DNA of 64,000 bases. Source: Bacteroidota bacterium. GTDB lineage: Bacteria > Bacteroidota > Bacteroidia > JABDFU01. The DNA is taken from contig JACPDY010000048.1 in assembly GCA_016183775.1 (NCBI GenBank), forward strand, positions 1-64,000, read 5' to 3'. How positions within the stretch are numbered: the first letter of the stretch is position 1; every line of letters begins with the position of its first letter. This document shows positions 51,060 to 59,462 of the stretch, one piece after another. The notes under the pieces were generated by a model. That model searched no databases, was not told the origin of the DNA, and saw only the letters and a list, made by a program, of their open reading frames with translations. The position numbers were made by a program, and so were the translations under genes.

Positions 51060-52505
51060 CTACAACTCCTCCACCCTTTCCAACAACCAGGTAAGGTTCG
51101 CGTCATTTTGATTGGTTATAATCCGGCTTTTTAATTTTTTAACTGCCTTTTCGTAAGCCGTATTTGAAGCTGATGAGTTCCGTAATTTTAAATCGAAAGC
51201 TTGCCTGGTATACTTCACTAAATGCTGGTGGCCCTTGCGTTGATAGATGGATATCTTTTTATTTCTTACCAAGTATATTTTATACGCATCGATGAGAGAA
51301 TAAAATGGCTCTACTTCATTCATCTCATAATATATTTTAAGCAGCATGGATTTCGCCCCAATATGATAATATACATCCGTGAATTCAACCCGTTGCAATA
51401 ATTTAAGCGCGCTTTTATAATCCTTCTTATTGTAATAGTACACAGCAAGGTTGTATTCGTACGCATTTTGCCTGAACTCAGGCGCAATGCGATCCTTATA
51501 TTTTTCAATAAAGGTCTTTGTCCAATCATATTTTTCAAGCTTTACACCAATAGAAACAATGTTTTTGTAATCCCATTGTGACAAATATTTATCGACAAAT
51601 ATTATTTCGCTCTCTAATAACGACTCGTAAATAGAAAATATTTCCTTAACATATTCCTGTTTGCCATTATTGATCTTCTTTATGCAATAGTTTTGCGCAT
51701 AATCAAACATTTGCCTTGCTTCATCTTTTGAGAATTCTTTGAAATGTTTCTCAAGCGAATGTTTTAATTCTATAAAATGTTGCGGGACTTCTTCTTCCAA
51801 AAGACTTAATAATATCTTATAATATATATATATGGCAGGAATAGATTGAAATATCTTAATGTGCTTGCTTATATAGGCAAGCAACTCATCCAGCATGTTC
51901 AAATTATAATTTGCGGCAATAATATTTTTCCGGTTCACCATTTCGCATAAACTATGCAGCTTTTCTGAGAGATAAAAAGCATCTAAACTGTCGGACTTTT
52001 GCTGCAGGCTCTCATTACTTTTACGAACTTCCTTTGTCATAAAATAATGATCGCGCTCTCCTTCCAATGTATACCTCTCATAAAAATAATCTGAATCATT
52101 AAGTTTTTTCTCCTGTATCTTTTTTAAATACTCATTTGTATTGCTTATGAAATGTTTATCGAGGTTTCTTTCACGTAATTCAACCATCAACAGTTCCTTC
52201 TGCAATAATTCATCTTTCTCAAATTTTAAATACGAAACAAAAGCTTCGAGGTGGCGCATCAGGAAACTCATCACATCTCTTATTTTTTGATCGTTGTAAT
52301 TTTCTTTCCCGAATAAATAATAATACGCCCTTATTTTGTCGGGCTCATTATCCTTATCAGCACCAACAGAATCCAATATATATCTATTAAGTTTTACAAC
52401 AGAGTTGTTTGAATTGAAAAAAGGTGATTCGATGTATTCCCTGAACCGTCTTTTCTCAATAGAATCAAGGCTTTTATACAATTCTATTAGTTTTGAATTA
52501 TTCAA
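51060..52505 (-). CDS. Helical TPR-like protein, distant paralogue 3
   Basis: 481 residues from a TTG at 52505; a stop codon lies immediately upstream in frame, so no earlier start exists. The N-terminus (KLIELYKSLDSIEKRRFREY) aligns with the LIKSLxxxEKRYFK start of the proteins at 7026, 18118 and 59463. The sequence is helical throughout, with many Lys, Glu and Tyr. It lacks the C-terminal FISWLxSKI motif, ending in LTWLLERVEEL. It is divergent from the secreted SprB/cohesin-like protein at 52743. It is cytoplasmic by lack of signal; function unknown. Confidence 0.7.
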   Translation of the reverse strand: MNNSKLIELYKSLDSIEKRRFREYIESPFFNSNNSVVKLNRYILDSVGADKDNEPDKIRAYYYLFGKENYNDQKIRDVMSFLMRHLEAFVSYLKFEKDELLQKELLMVELRERNLDKHFISNTNEYLKKIQEKKLNDSDYFYERYTLEGERDHYFMTKEVRKSNESLQQKSDSLDAFYLSEKLHSLCEMVNRKNIIAANYNLNMLDELLAYISKHIKIFQSIPAIYIYYKILLSLLEEEVPQHFIELKHSLEKHFKEFSKDEARQMFDYAQNYCIKKINNGKQEYVKEIFSIYESLLESEIIFVDKYLSQWDYKNIVSIGVKLEKYDWTKTFIEKYKDRIAPEFRQNAYEYNLAVYYYNKKDYKSALKLLQRVEFTDVYYHIGAKSMLLKIYYEMNEVEPFYSLIDAYKIYLVRNKKISIYQRKGHQHLVKYTRQAFDLKLRNSSASNTAYEKAVKKLKSRIITNQNDANLTWLLERVEEL

Positions 52506-52560
52506 TTAACTATTTTTTAAATAAGTATTGATATATAAAATATTGATTATTAATTATTTA

Positions 52561-52582
52561 TATTATTTATATATAAATAATA
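52561..52582. promoter_or_regulatory. Perfect 22-bp AT palindrome in a divergent intergenic region
   Basis: TATTATTTATA is followed directly by its reverse complement TATAAATAATA, midway between the 51060 and 52743 genes. A comparable palindrome is at 8615-8632 in the equivalent position of another helical/secreted pair. It may be a regulator site or simply a by-product of AT richness. Confidence 0.4.
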
Positions 52583-52742
52583 ATATTCACAAATATAAAT
52601 AAATGTAATTTATTTAACAAGTAAGTCCCCTCATATTTGTATCGTGAAACAAGTGTACAATTGGCTCACATTAAATAAGCAAAATGAAAAGCAAACAAAT
52701 ACTAAAAAACAAATGGAATTAATTAACTTAACAAATCGAAAA

Positions 52743-54353
52743 ATGAAAAACAACAACGAAAGGAATAACATTGTATATTCCAAAAGCAGATTGCGACAAG
52801 CGATAATCGCTCTCACGGGCGGGTTAACATTTTATATTTTAACGTGCTCTGCATTAAATGCTCAACCTCTGGTATTAACCGTTACTAATCCTAATATTTG
52901 TCCGGGGAATTGCGGTACAATTCAATTGGTTACTGCGGGAGGAACTACTCCACATTACTATAATTGGAGCAATGGAGCCACTACACAAAATATTAACACG
53001 TGCCCGGGTACAACCACAACTTATACAGTAACGGTAACTGATGCAGTAGGCTCTACTGCTACTGAAACAGCTGTAATTACAGTGTTACTAAGCGGCGCTG
53101 GGAACAATGCCGGTTTCATCTCTTCCATCAGCCCTTCATGTGGAGCAAGTAATGGAAGTGCGAATATCATTCCAAACATAGGGTCTGGACCTTATACTTA
53201 TAATTGGAATAATGGCGCAACTACTAAGGCTATCAGTACTCTTGATAGCGGACGTTATATGGTTACCGTAACCGATAATAACGGGTGCAGTGGGACAGCT
53301 ACTACTTTTATTGATGACTCTTGCAATTTAGTATGGCCAGGTGATGCAAACAGAGACCTTATAGCCAATAACAATGATATCCTCGCAATAGGAGTTGGTT
53401 ATGGATCAACTGGATCTGGCCGGCCCGGCGCATCAATTTATTGGGGTGGACAGGGTGGAGCTTCAAATTGGTCGAATTCATTAACTAATGGAACAAACTA
53501 TAAACATGTTGACTGCAACGGCAACGGCACAATTAATGCCTCTGACACAACTGCAGTTAAACAAAACTACGGTTTAACCCATGCGCTTAAATTAGCAAAC
53601 CCCGAATATATAAACGGCCTGCCTGATCTGGCTTTCTCGATTCCGACTGACACGGCTTTATCGGGAACAACAGTTAATGTACCAATATCATTAGGTTCAA
53701 ATACTAACCAGGCAAACGGCGTTTATGGCTTAGCCTTTAGCATTACTTACGATCCGAAAATAGTTGACACAACAAAATTAAGTTTGTCGCTTAATGGCTC
53801 GTGGTTAGGCACAAACGGCACAGATCTGATCTACATAACTAAAAACTTTGGTTCAATGGGACGTCTGGACGTAGGTATTACCCGTATCGATCATACAAAT
53901 ATTTCAGGATTTGGCAAGATCGGCGATCTGAGCATAACTATGAAAGATGATATTTCCCTGAAAGCAGCTTCAAAAATTTACAAAACACTTACACTTGATG
54001 CGGTTCAGATAAAAGCAATAAGTAATGATGAAACATTGATCCCTCTTAATGTAGTATCGAGCTCCGTTGTTGTTGAAAATGCAGACCCAATGAGCATTAA
54101 CAAATACAAGGCTGATGCTGCAGTTCGTATTTATCCAAATCCTGCATCGGGATTAATTAATCTCGAACTTAATAATGCTGATGTTAAAGAATTAAAACTG
54201 GTAAATATTATCGGCGAAACGGTTTGGTCGCAAACGAATGCAATTGGCAATAAAGTTGTGATTGATGCGCAAACTTTACCTGCTGGTACGTATTACCTAT
54301 CAGTTACGACTTCGCAAGAGAGGATAATAAAACAAGTGAATGTAATAAGGTAG
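52743..54353 (+). CDS. Secreted SprB / dockerin-like / cohesin-like protein with T9SS type A signal
   Basis: 536 residues from the ATG at 52743. Earlier in-frame starts at 52644 (GTG) and 52713 exist but only lengthen the cytoplasmic end of the signal peptide, which ends SALNAQ. Two SprB-like repeats come first (about 40-195; CPGNCGTIQL, then GASNGSANI). A dockerin-like pair of calcium loops follows (GDANRDLIANNNDILAIG and DCNGNGTINASDTTAVKQ). Next is a cohesin-like domain (VYGLAFSITYDPKIVDT, about 335-450). The type A sorting domain (VRIYPNPASGLINLEL, ending KQVNVIR) closes it. It is predicted to be exported by T9SS. A terminator lies 87 bp downstream. Confidence 0.82.
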   Translation: MKNNNERNNIVYSKSRLRQAIIALTGGLTFYILTCSALNAQPLVLTVTNPNICPGNCGTIQLVTAGGTTPHYYNWSNGATTQNINTCPGTTTTYTVTVTDAVGSTATETAVITVLLSGAGNNAGFISSISPSCGASNGSANIIPNIGSGPYTYNWNNGATTKAISTLDSGRYMVTVTDNNGCSGTATTFIDDSCNLVWPGDANRDLIANNNDILAIGVGYGSTGSGRPGASIYWGGQGGASNWSNSLTNGTNYKHVDCNGNGTINASDTTAVKQNYGLTHALKLANPEYINGLPDLAFSIPTDTALSGTTVNVPISLGSNTNQANGVYGLAFSITYDPKIVDTTKLSLSLNGSWLGTNGTDLIYITKNFGSMGRLDVGITRIDHTNISGFGKIGDLSITMKDDISLKAASKIYKTLTLDAVQIKAISNDETLIPLNVVSSSVVVENADPMSINKYKADAAVRIYPNPASGLINLELNNADVKELKLVNIIGETVWSQTNAIGNKVVIDAQTLPAGTYYLSVTTSQERIIKQVNVIR

Positions 54354-54439
54354 AAAGCAATTGGCAGTTGGCAGAGGGCAATAAATAAATCAAAAAATAA
54401 ATTTGAAGCTGACGATAGCATTTTGCCAGAGTAAACAAG

Positions 54440-54469
54440 AGCCTCCTCGTAATTGAGGGGGCTTTTTGT
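54440..54469 (+). terminator. Rho-independent terminator
   Basis: The arms AGCCTCCTC (54440-54448) and GAGGGGGCT (54455-54463) form a 9-bp stem with one G-T pair and a GTAATT loop, followed by a T-rich tail. It lies after the 52743 gene, the clearest intrinsic terminator seen in the window. Confidence 0.8.
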
Positions 54470-54519
54470 TGAAAGCGAAATAGTAAAACTTTGAGTTAAT
54501 TTTTTATTAGCTTTAACAC

Positions 54520-55536
54520 ATGTCGTTTACAGACAACATAAACCTCCTATCAAAACTCACCTTTACACGCGGCATTAATGCGGCGAAGGTAACTTCTGGT
54601 TATTATCTTTCAAAACTCACATTAAGACCTTTTCAATGGGGATTGCCGATCAGTATAGCTATTGAACCTACAACATCGTGTAACCTGCGCTGCCCCGAAT
54701 GCCCCAGCGGCAAACGCGAATTCACCCGGCCGACAGGAATGCTCACGCAGGATTTTTTCAAACAAACCATTGATGCATTATATAAAAACACGTATTACCT
54801 CACTTTTTATTTCCAGGGCGAACCTTATCTGAATCCGCAATTTTTAGATATGGTGAAGTATGCTTCCTCAAAAAAAATATATACTGCTACTTCCACTAAC
54901 GCACATTACCTGGATGATGAGCATGCAAAAAAAACTATAGAATCCGGATTAGATCGCCTGATCATATCTATCGACGGGACAACGCAGGAAACCTATCAGT
55001 CCTATCGTGTGGGAGGCAACCTGGAAAAAGTAATTGAAGGAACAAAAAACATAATTAAGTGGAAAAGGGAATTAAACTCAAAAACCCCTCATGTTATTTT
55101 TCAGTTCCTGGTTGTAAAGCCTAATGAGCATCAAACAGAAGAAATAAAACAATTGGCCAAAGAGCTTGGAGTTGATGAAGTGCGCTTTAAAACAGCACAG
55201 GTGTATGATCACAAAAATGGACATTCATTAATTCCCGCAAATGAAAAGTATTCCCGTTACAAAAAACAAAATGACGGAACGTACGAAATAAAAAATACGC
55301 TGAATAATCATTGCTGGAGATTATGGAGCTCAACAGTTATAACCTGGGATGGATTGGTAGTGCCCTGTTGTTTTGATAAAGACGCTCAGCACCAGATGGG
55401 CGACCTGAAACAACTGCCATTTAAAGAGCTCTGGAAAAATCCTGCTTATACAAAATTCCGCTCGGCTGTTTTGCGATCACGCAAAGAAATTGATATCTGC
55501 TCGAATTGCAGTGAAGGGACAAAGGTTTGGGCGTAA
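54520..55536 (+). CDS. Radical SAM protein with SPASM domain
   Basis: 338 residues. The [4Fe-4S] motif is CNLRCPEC (Cys near 53, 57, 60), followed by a YFQGEPYLNPQF strand and DRLIISIDGTTQETYQSYR, typical of the radical SAM barrel. The C-terminal part (about 265-335) has Cys clusters VVPCCFD and ICSNCSEG, a SPASM-type auxiliary cluster region. Family members modify peptides, proteins or sugars using SAM radicals. No obvious short precursor peptide lies beside it, so the substrate is unknown. It stands alone after a terminator. Confidence 0.88.
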   Translation: MSFTDNINLLSKLTFTRGINAAKVTSGYYLSKLTLRPFQWGLPISIAIEPTTSCNLRCPECPSGKREFTRPTGMLTQDFFKQTIDALYKNTYYLTFYFQGEPYLNPQFLDMVKYASSKKIYTATSTNAHYLDDEHAKKTIESGLDRLIISIDGTTQETYQSYRVGGNLEKVIEGTKNIIKWKRELNSKTPHVIFQFLVVKPNEHQTEEIKQLAKELGVDEVRFKTAQVYDHKNGHSLIPANEKYSRYKKQNDGTYEIKNTLNNHCWRLWSSTVITWDGLVVPCCFDKDAQHQMGDLKQLPFKELWKNPAYTKFRSAVLRSRKEIDICSNCSEGTKVWA

Positions 55537-55546
55537 TGAAAAATGT

Positions 55547-55583
55547 TATTGGTTATTGGTTGTCAGTTGTTGGTGAATCACAA
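55547..55583. repeat. Intergenic GTTGTTGG-type simple repeat
   Basis: A GGTTATTGGTTGT-like tract lies between the genes at 54520 and 55615, followed by an inverted version (CCAACAAC) at 55598-55606. It resembles the tract that encodes the SucB linker. Confidence 0.5.
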
Positions 55584-55614
55584 ACTGTCAAATGTCAACC
55601 AACAACTAAGAACC

Positions 55615-58600
55615 TCAAGGTGTAATCAAATTAACATTCACACTACATCCATTTTTATCAGTAATATTTATTTTATAATTTCCCGGGCAAAGTTGATTTT
55701 TATACCTCTTGGTATATCCATCCGGCCACAAATAAGTGTAAGGGCTTGTGCCACCTAAAGCATTTACCATTATCCATTCTTTGCAGCTACAACCAATGCA
55801 GTTGGCGGTGCCTTTGGTAAATTGGCCAATCAAGGGTGCTGGTACAAGTATTGTAGTTGTAGATATTGAGGTGCAGCCTTTTGAGTCAGTAACTGTAACA
55901 GAATAACTACCACTTGTCAAACCTGAAACCGTTGAGCCTGAAACCAAAGTACTCCAACTATACGTATACACCCCCGTTCCCGCACTGCCACTGGCTATTG
56001 CGCTTCCGTTACCCAAGCCATTGCATGTTATGTGGGTTGGGGTTGTTGTTACGTTAACTGTGGGGTTAATTACAATGGTTAATGCTACAGTATTAGCGCA
56101 TTGCCCGGCGGTTGGTGTAAATGTGTAGGTATTAGTTGCAGTATTATTTAGTGCAGGACTCCAGGTACCTGTTATACTGTTGTTACTTGTTGTTGGTAAT
56201 GCAGCCAATGTGGCTCCTGAACAAATGGCTGCTGCACTATTAAATGTCGGGGTAGCGCTTGTATTTACTGCAATGGTTAATGTTGCAGTGTTAGCGCATT
56301 GCCCGGCTGTTGGTGTAAATGTATAGGTGGTAGTGGTGGTATTATTTAGCGCAGGACTCCAAGTGCCTGTTATGCCGTTGTTGCTTGTTGTTGGTAGTGA
56401 TGCGAGTGTTGCGCCTGCGCAAATGGCTGCTACGCTATTAAATGTTGGTGTTACGGCTGAATTTACTGTAACTACTGCTGTTGATGTAGCAGTTGTTCCT
56501 GTATTATCTGTTACAGTTACGGTATAATTGGTAGTGGTTATTGGGCAGGCGGTTACTGAGCTTCCGGTTGTTGCGCTTAGCCCTGTGCCTGGTGACCATA
56601 AATAAGTATATGGTGCAGTACCACTGCCACCTGTTGCTGTTAGGGTTGGGCATGGTGTTGCCCCACTACATAGTGTTGCAGAGTTTACATTGGCAGTTAT
56701 GCCACCGCAAGACGTAACAGAGGCTGACTTGGTAAGGTTCGCAGTTTTGCAGGGAGTTGTAACAGTTAACTGAACATCATGCGTACCTATATCGGAAAAT
56801 GTAATTGTTGGGGTTACAGCAGTAGAAGTGGATGGGGTTCCACCAGAAAATGTCCATTGGTAAGTGTAACCTGTAAGATCACAGGAATTGGATACTGATG
56901 GGGTAAATGTAACGGGTGCATTTGCACATACACTTGTTGTGTTTGCAGTATAATCTAAAGCAAGTATCTTGCCCTCACAAATGTTGGTGCATAAGGAAGT
57001 AACAAAGACATCATAACCTCCGCCAAAAACAGTTTGCGCGGCTCCTGGTGTAACTGGATATCCGCCATCAGTAAAACCTGTAATGTATAATGAATTCCCA
57101 AAAATGGCTATTCCGCCTGCACCATATGGGTATCCATCAAGATCATCGTGTCCTGTACCTCCTAAATATGTTGCGCATACTTTTTTTCCGACAGAATTAA
57201 ATTTAACAATTAACTGATCTTCTGGAAATGTTGCAGTCGCACCTCCGTTAAATACCTGTTGATATGAACAAGGATCAACTAGATCAGGAACAGCCATATC
57301 TTCAGGTTCCATAAGCAGGTAAATATTATTATTCAAATCTGTGGCAACACCCCCAAATCCAAATTCAGCCTGTGTGCTGCCATAAAATGTTGCCCATAAA
57401 AGAACGCCCAAATTATTAAACTTCGCTACAAATGCATCACCCATTCCTCCATATGGCTGAGAATATCCACCTGCCGGAAGGACTGGAAAATCAGCAGAAA
57501 GAGTTGTCCCAGAAATAAGCACATTATTGGCATTGTCTATCGTAATATCAGAGCTATCATCCCGAACACCACTTCCTCCATAGCAGGTGGCCCATTGACG
57601 AACACCTCCATTATCAAATTTTATTATAACGACAGTATGTAGAAAAGCAAGACAACCCTGAATATAGCCTGTCCCTGCAAAGATCGGAAAACTATTATCT
57701 TCAGTAGACCCTGTAATAAATACATTACCTGTAATGTCTGTGGCGATGCTTGTGCCATCATCGGCTCCGCCACCCCCATAAAAAGTTGACCATATTAGAG
57801 TTCCTGTATTGTCAAATTTCACAACGAAAATATCAATAAATCCTAATGGCTGCGCGTATGCAGCGCCTGGAGTTAGAATTGGGAAATCGAATGAACCGGT
57901 AGTTCCTGTTATAAATATATTGCCATTATTATCAATGTCAATACCCTCGCCTGTGTCAAATGAACTTCCGCCATAAAACGTTGCGTTTAAACGAATCCCG
58001 GCAGAATTAAATTTCACAATAAAAATATCCTGCATCCCTTTAAATAATTGGGAATATCCACCTCCGGCAAAAACAGGAAATGTGGGAGATGAAGTAGTTC
58101 CGGTAATGTATATATTGTTAGCATTGTCCGATGCGATGTCATTACCAGACTCATCGCTGCCGCCACCATAAAAAGTTGACCACAAGGGAGTGCCGATAGT
58201 ACTAAATTTCACGACGAAAACATCTTGCATCCCACCAAATGGTTGGCTATAGCCTCCAGCAATTACAGGAAAGCTGGGAGAATAAGTATGTCCTGTAATA
58301 AGCACATTTCCCAAATTATCGGTATCGATGCCACCGCTCATCTCTGTACCCATTCCCCCATAATAAGTGGCCCAGGGGTCAATGACTAAGGGGAGTGTCG
58401 GGTTCCAGGTTCCAAGTTCAAAGTTCACTGTTGTGCCATTTAGCACATATCGGGCTTTTACATTAATGATTTTTCCGTTAATGTTTTGGTAAACCTTTGG
58501 AATAGATTCGTAAAACTCATTTACGCTTGTTTTAATAACTAAATTGCCATCGTGGTTAAGGTGCATGCTTTTCGCGCCTTTCCAGTTTAGTTTTATTTGG

Positions 58601-59283
58601 TTGGGATCCGCATGTGGGTGTACGATAAGGTCGTACTTAATTCCATTTTGCTTCTCGCCATAATAGCATACGTCAACGCCTTTGTAAATATTTTTATACG
58701 TTACTTTGTTGTATTGTTTTACATTGGTTATTCCTTGTGGGCAGTGGGCGTAATAGTAATTGGTATAGCCATCTACTTCGGCTTCATTTAGCTGTTTTAT
58801 GTTTTCATTGCCTGCCTGGCCGGCAGGCAGGCAGTTGGCAAAGTCCATATCAACTCGGTGTACTTTTATGCTTTCCTTTTGCATTAACTCTTCTTTCCTT
58901 TTGTGTTCGTCGGCTTCAGTTATAATGCCGGCTTTTATTAATTCCTCCACCTGTTCATCAATTTCGTGCTGTACTTCGCCCATGTTATTGTGTACATAGC
59001 TTATGCCGGTTTTTCGCAAGTATATATCAGTTCCACCGTCATCACCTTTGTATAATACATCAGGGCAAAGCTTGCCGTTCCTATCGGCAATTTGGCCTTT
59101 GTTGGGAGTAAAGCATAGTCCATTTCCCCTAATAGAAGGCCTGGCACCTTGCATCCGTGGATCATTTTGCTTACTTCCCGCTACCATATTACTTTGGGCT
59201 AAGCTGCTGCCAACGACAACGGTAAGTAATTTTATGAAAAAAATTATCTTCAATTTTTGTAATGCATAATCCTTTTGTTTCAT
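55615..59283 (-). CDS. Giant secreted SBBP propeller / SprB protein with CxxCxCKEW domain
   Basis: 1222 residues from the ATG at 59283, which begins the signal peptide (MKQKDYALQKLKIIFF, cleavage near SSLAQ); a start at 59343 is less likely. The DUF7948-like domain (RGNGLCFTPNKGQ, DIYLRKTGISYV, ending LVIDPW) precedes seven YYGG/FYGG blades. A PKD-like module, two near-identical Ig-like units (DNA 56065-56460) and SprB repeats follow. The terminal domain has GQFTKGT, CIGCSCKEW, SPYTYLW, LCPGNYKIN and DKNGC, ending ITP. It is the intact paralogue of the decayed gene at 15450 and is divergent from the helical protein at 59463. Two repeat-derived insertions lie in its N-terminal domain. Confidence 0.85.
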   Translation of the reverse strand: MKQKDYALQKLKIIFFIKLLTVVVGSSLAQSNMVAGSKQNDPRMQGARPSIRGNGLCFTPNKGQIADRNGKLCPDVLYKGDDGGTDIYLRKTGISYVHNNMGEVQHEIDEQVEELIKAGIITEADEHKRKEELMQKESIKVHRVDMDFANCLPAGQAGNENIKQLNEAEVDGYTNYYYAHCPQGITNVKQYNKVTYKNIYKGVDVCYYGEKQNGIKYDLIVHPHADPNQIKLNWKGAKSMHLNHDGNLVIKTSVNEFYESIPKVYQNINGKIINVKARYVLNGTTVNFELGTWNPTLPLVIDPWATYYGGMGTEMSGGIDTDNLGNVLITGHTYSPSFPVIAGGYSQPFGGMQDVFVVKFSTIGTPLWSTFYGGGSDESGNDIASDNANNIYITGTTSSPTFPVFAGGGYSQLFKGMQDIFIVKFNSAGIRLNATFYGGSSFDTGEGIDIDNNGNIFITGTTGSFDFPILTPGAAYAQPLGFIDIFVVKFDNTGTLIWSTFYGGGGADDGTSIATDITGNVFITGSTEDNSFPIFAGTGYIQGCLAFLHTVVIIKFDNGGVRQWATCYGGSGVRDDSSDITIDNANNVLISGTTLSADFPVLPAGGYSQPYGGMGDAFVAKFNNLGVLLWATFYGSTQAEFGFGGVATDLNNNIYLLMEPEDMAVPDLVDPCSYQQVFNGGATATFPEDQLIVKFNSVGKKVCATYLGGTGHDDLDGYPYGAGGIAIFGNSLYITGFTDGGYPVTPGAAQTVFGGGYDVFVTSLCTNICEGKILALDYTANTTSVCANAPVTFTPSVSNSCDLTGYTYQWTFSGGTPSTSTAVTPTITFSDIGTHDVQLTVTTPCKTANLTKSASVTSCGGITANVNSATLCSGATPCPTLTATGGSGTAPYTYLWSPGTGLSATTGSSVTACPITTTNYTVTVTDNTGTTATSTAVVTVNSAVTPTFNSVAAICAGATLASLPTTSNNGITGTWSPALNNTTTTTYTFTPTAGQCANTATLTIAVNTSATPTFNSAAAICSGATLAALPTTSNNSITGTWSPALNNTATNTYTFTPTAGQCANTVALTIVINPTVNVTTTPTHITCNGLGNGSAIASGSAGTGVYTYSWSTLVSGSTVSGLTSGSYSVTVTDSKGCTSISTTTILVPAPLIGQFTKGTANCIGCSCKEWIMVNALGGTSPYTYLWPDGYTKRYKNQLCPGNYKINITDKNGCSVNVNLITP
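56065..56460 (-). repeat. Two tandem 198-bp coding repeats
   Basis: The two units, offset by 198 bp, encode TPTFNS-x-AAIC-type openings, LPTTSNN, TGTWSPALNN and YTFTPTAGQCAN in both. They are strongly alike in DNA and look like a recent duplication. Confidence 0.85.
58400..58426 (-). repeat. Simple repeat inside the DUF7948-like coding region
   Basis: Tandem GGTTCCA/AGTTCAA-type units encode NFELGTWNP just before LVIDPW. The core at 58408-58421 is the same 14-mer as the intergenic copy at 51035-51053. The 15450 paralogue has a different low-complexity segment at the same point. Confidence 0.6.
58808..58834 (-). repeat. In-frame palindromic element encoding LPAGQAG
   Basis: The arms TGCCTGCC (58809-58816) and GGCAGGCA (58822-58829) are perfect complements. 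The seven residues LPAGQAG are absent from the 15450 paralogue, which reads straight from DFAGC to NSN. I recall the same peptide as a common interruption in environmental Bacteroidota proteins (not searched). Confidence 0.7.
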
Positions 59284-59462
59284 TGATGCCATGAGAATAA
59301 ATGGTAGTAATCCAATGCAAGTGTAGCTAATCGTGCTCCACAAATCAAATCAATATTATTCAAAAAGCAAGCTATCGTGATGGTAAGTTACCCAATATTT
59401 ATAAATTGTCGAATAGATTTAAACTTGTTAAATGCTTACATTAGTGAGATAAATCATTGAAA

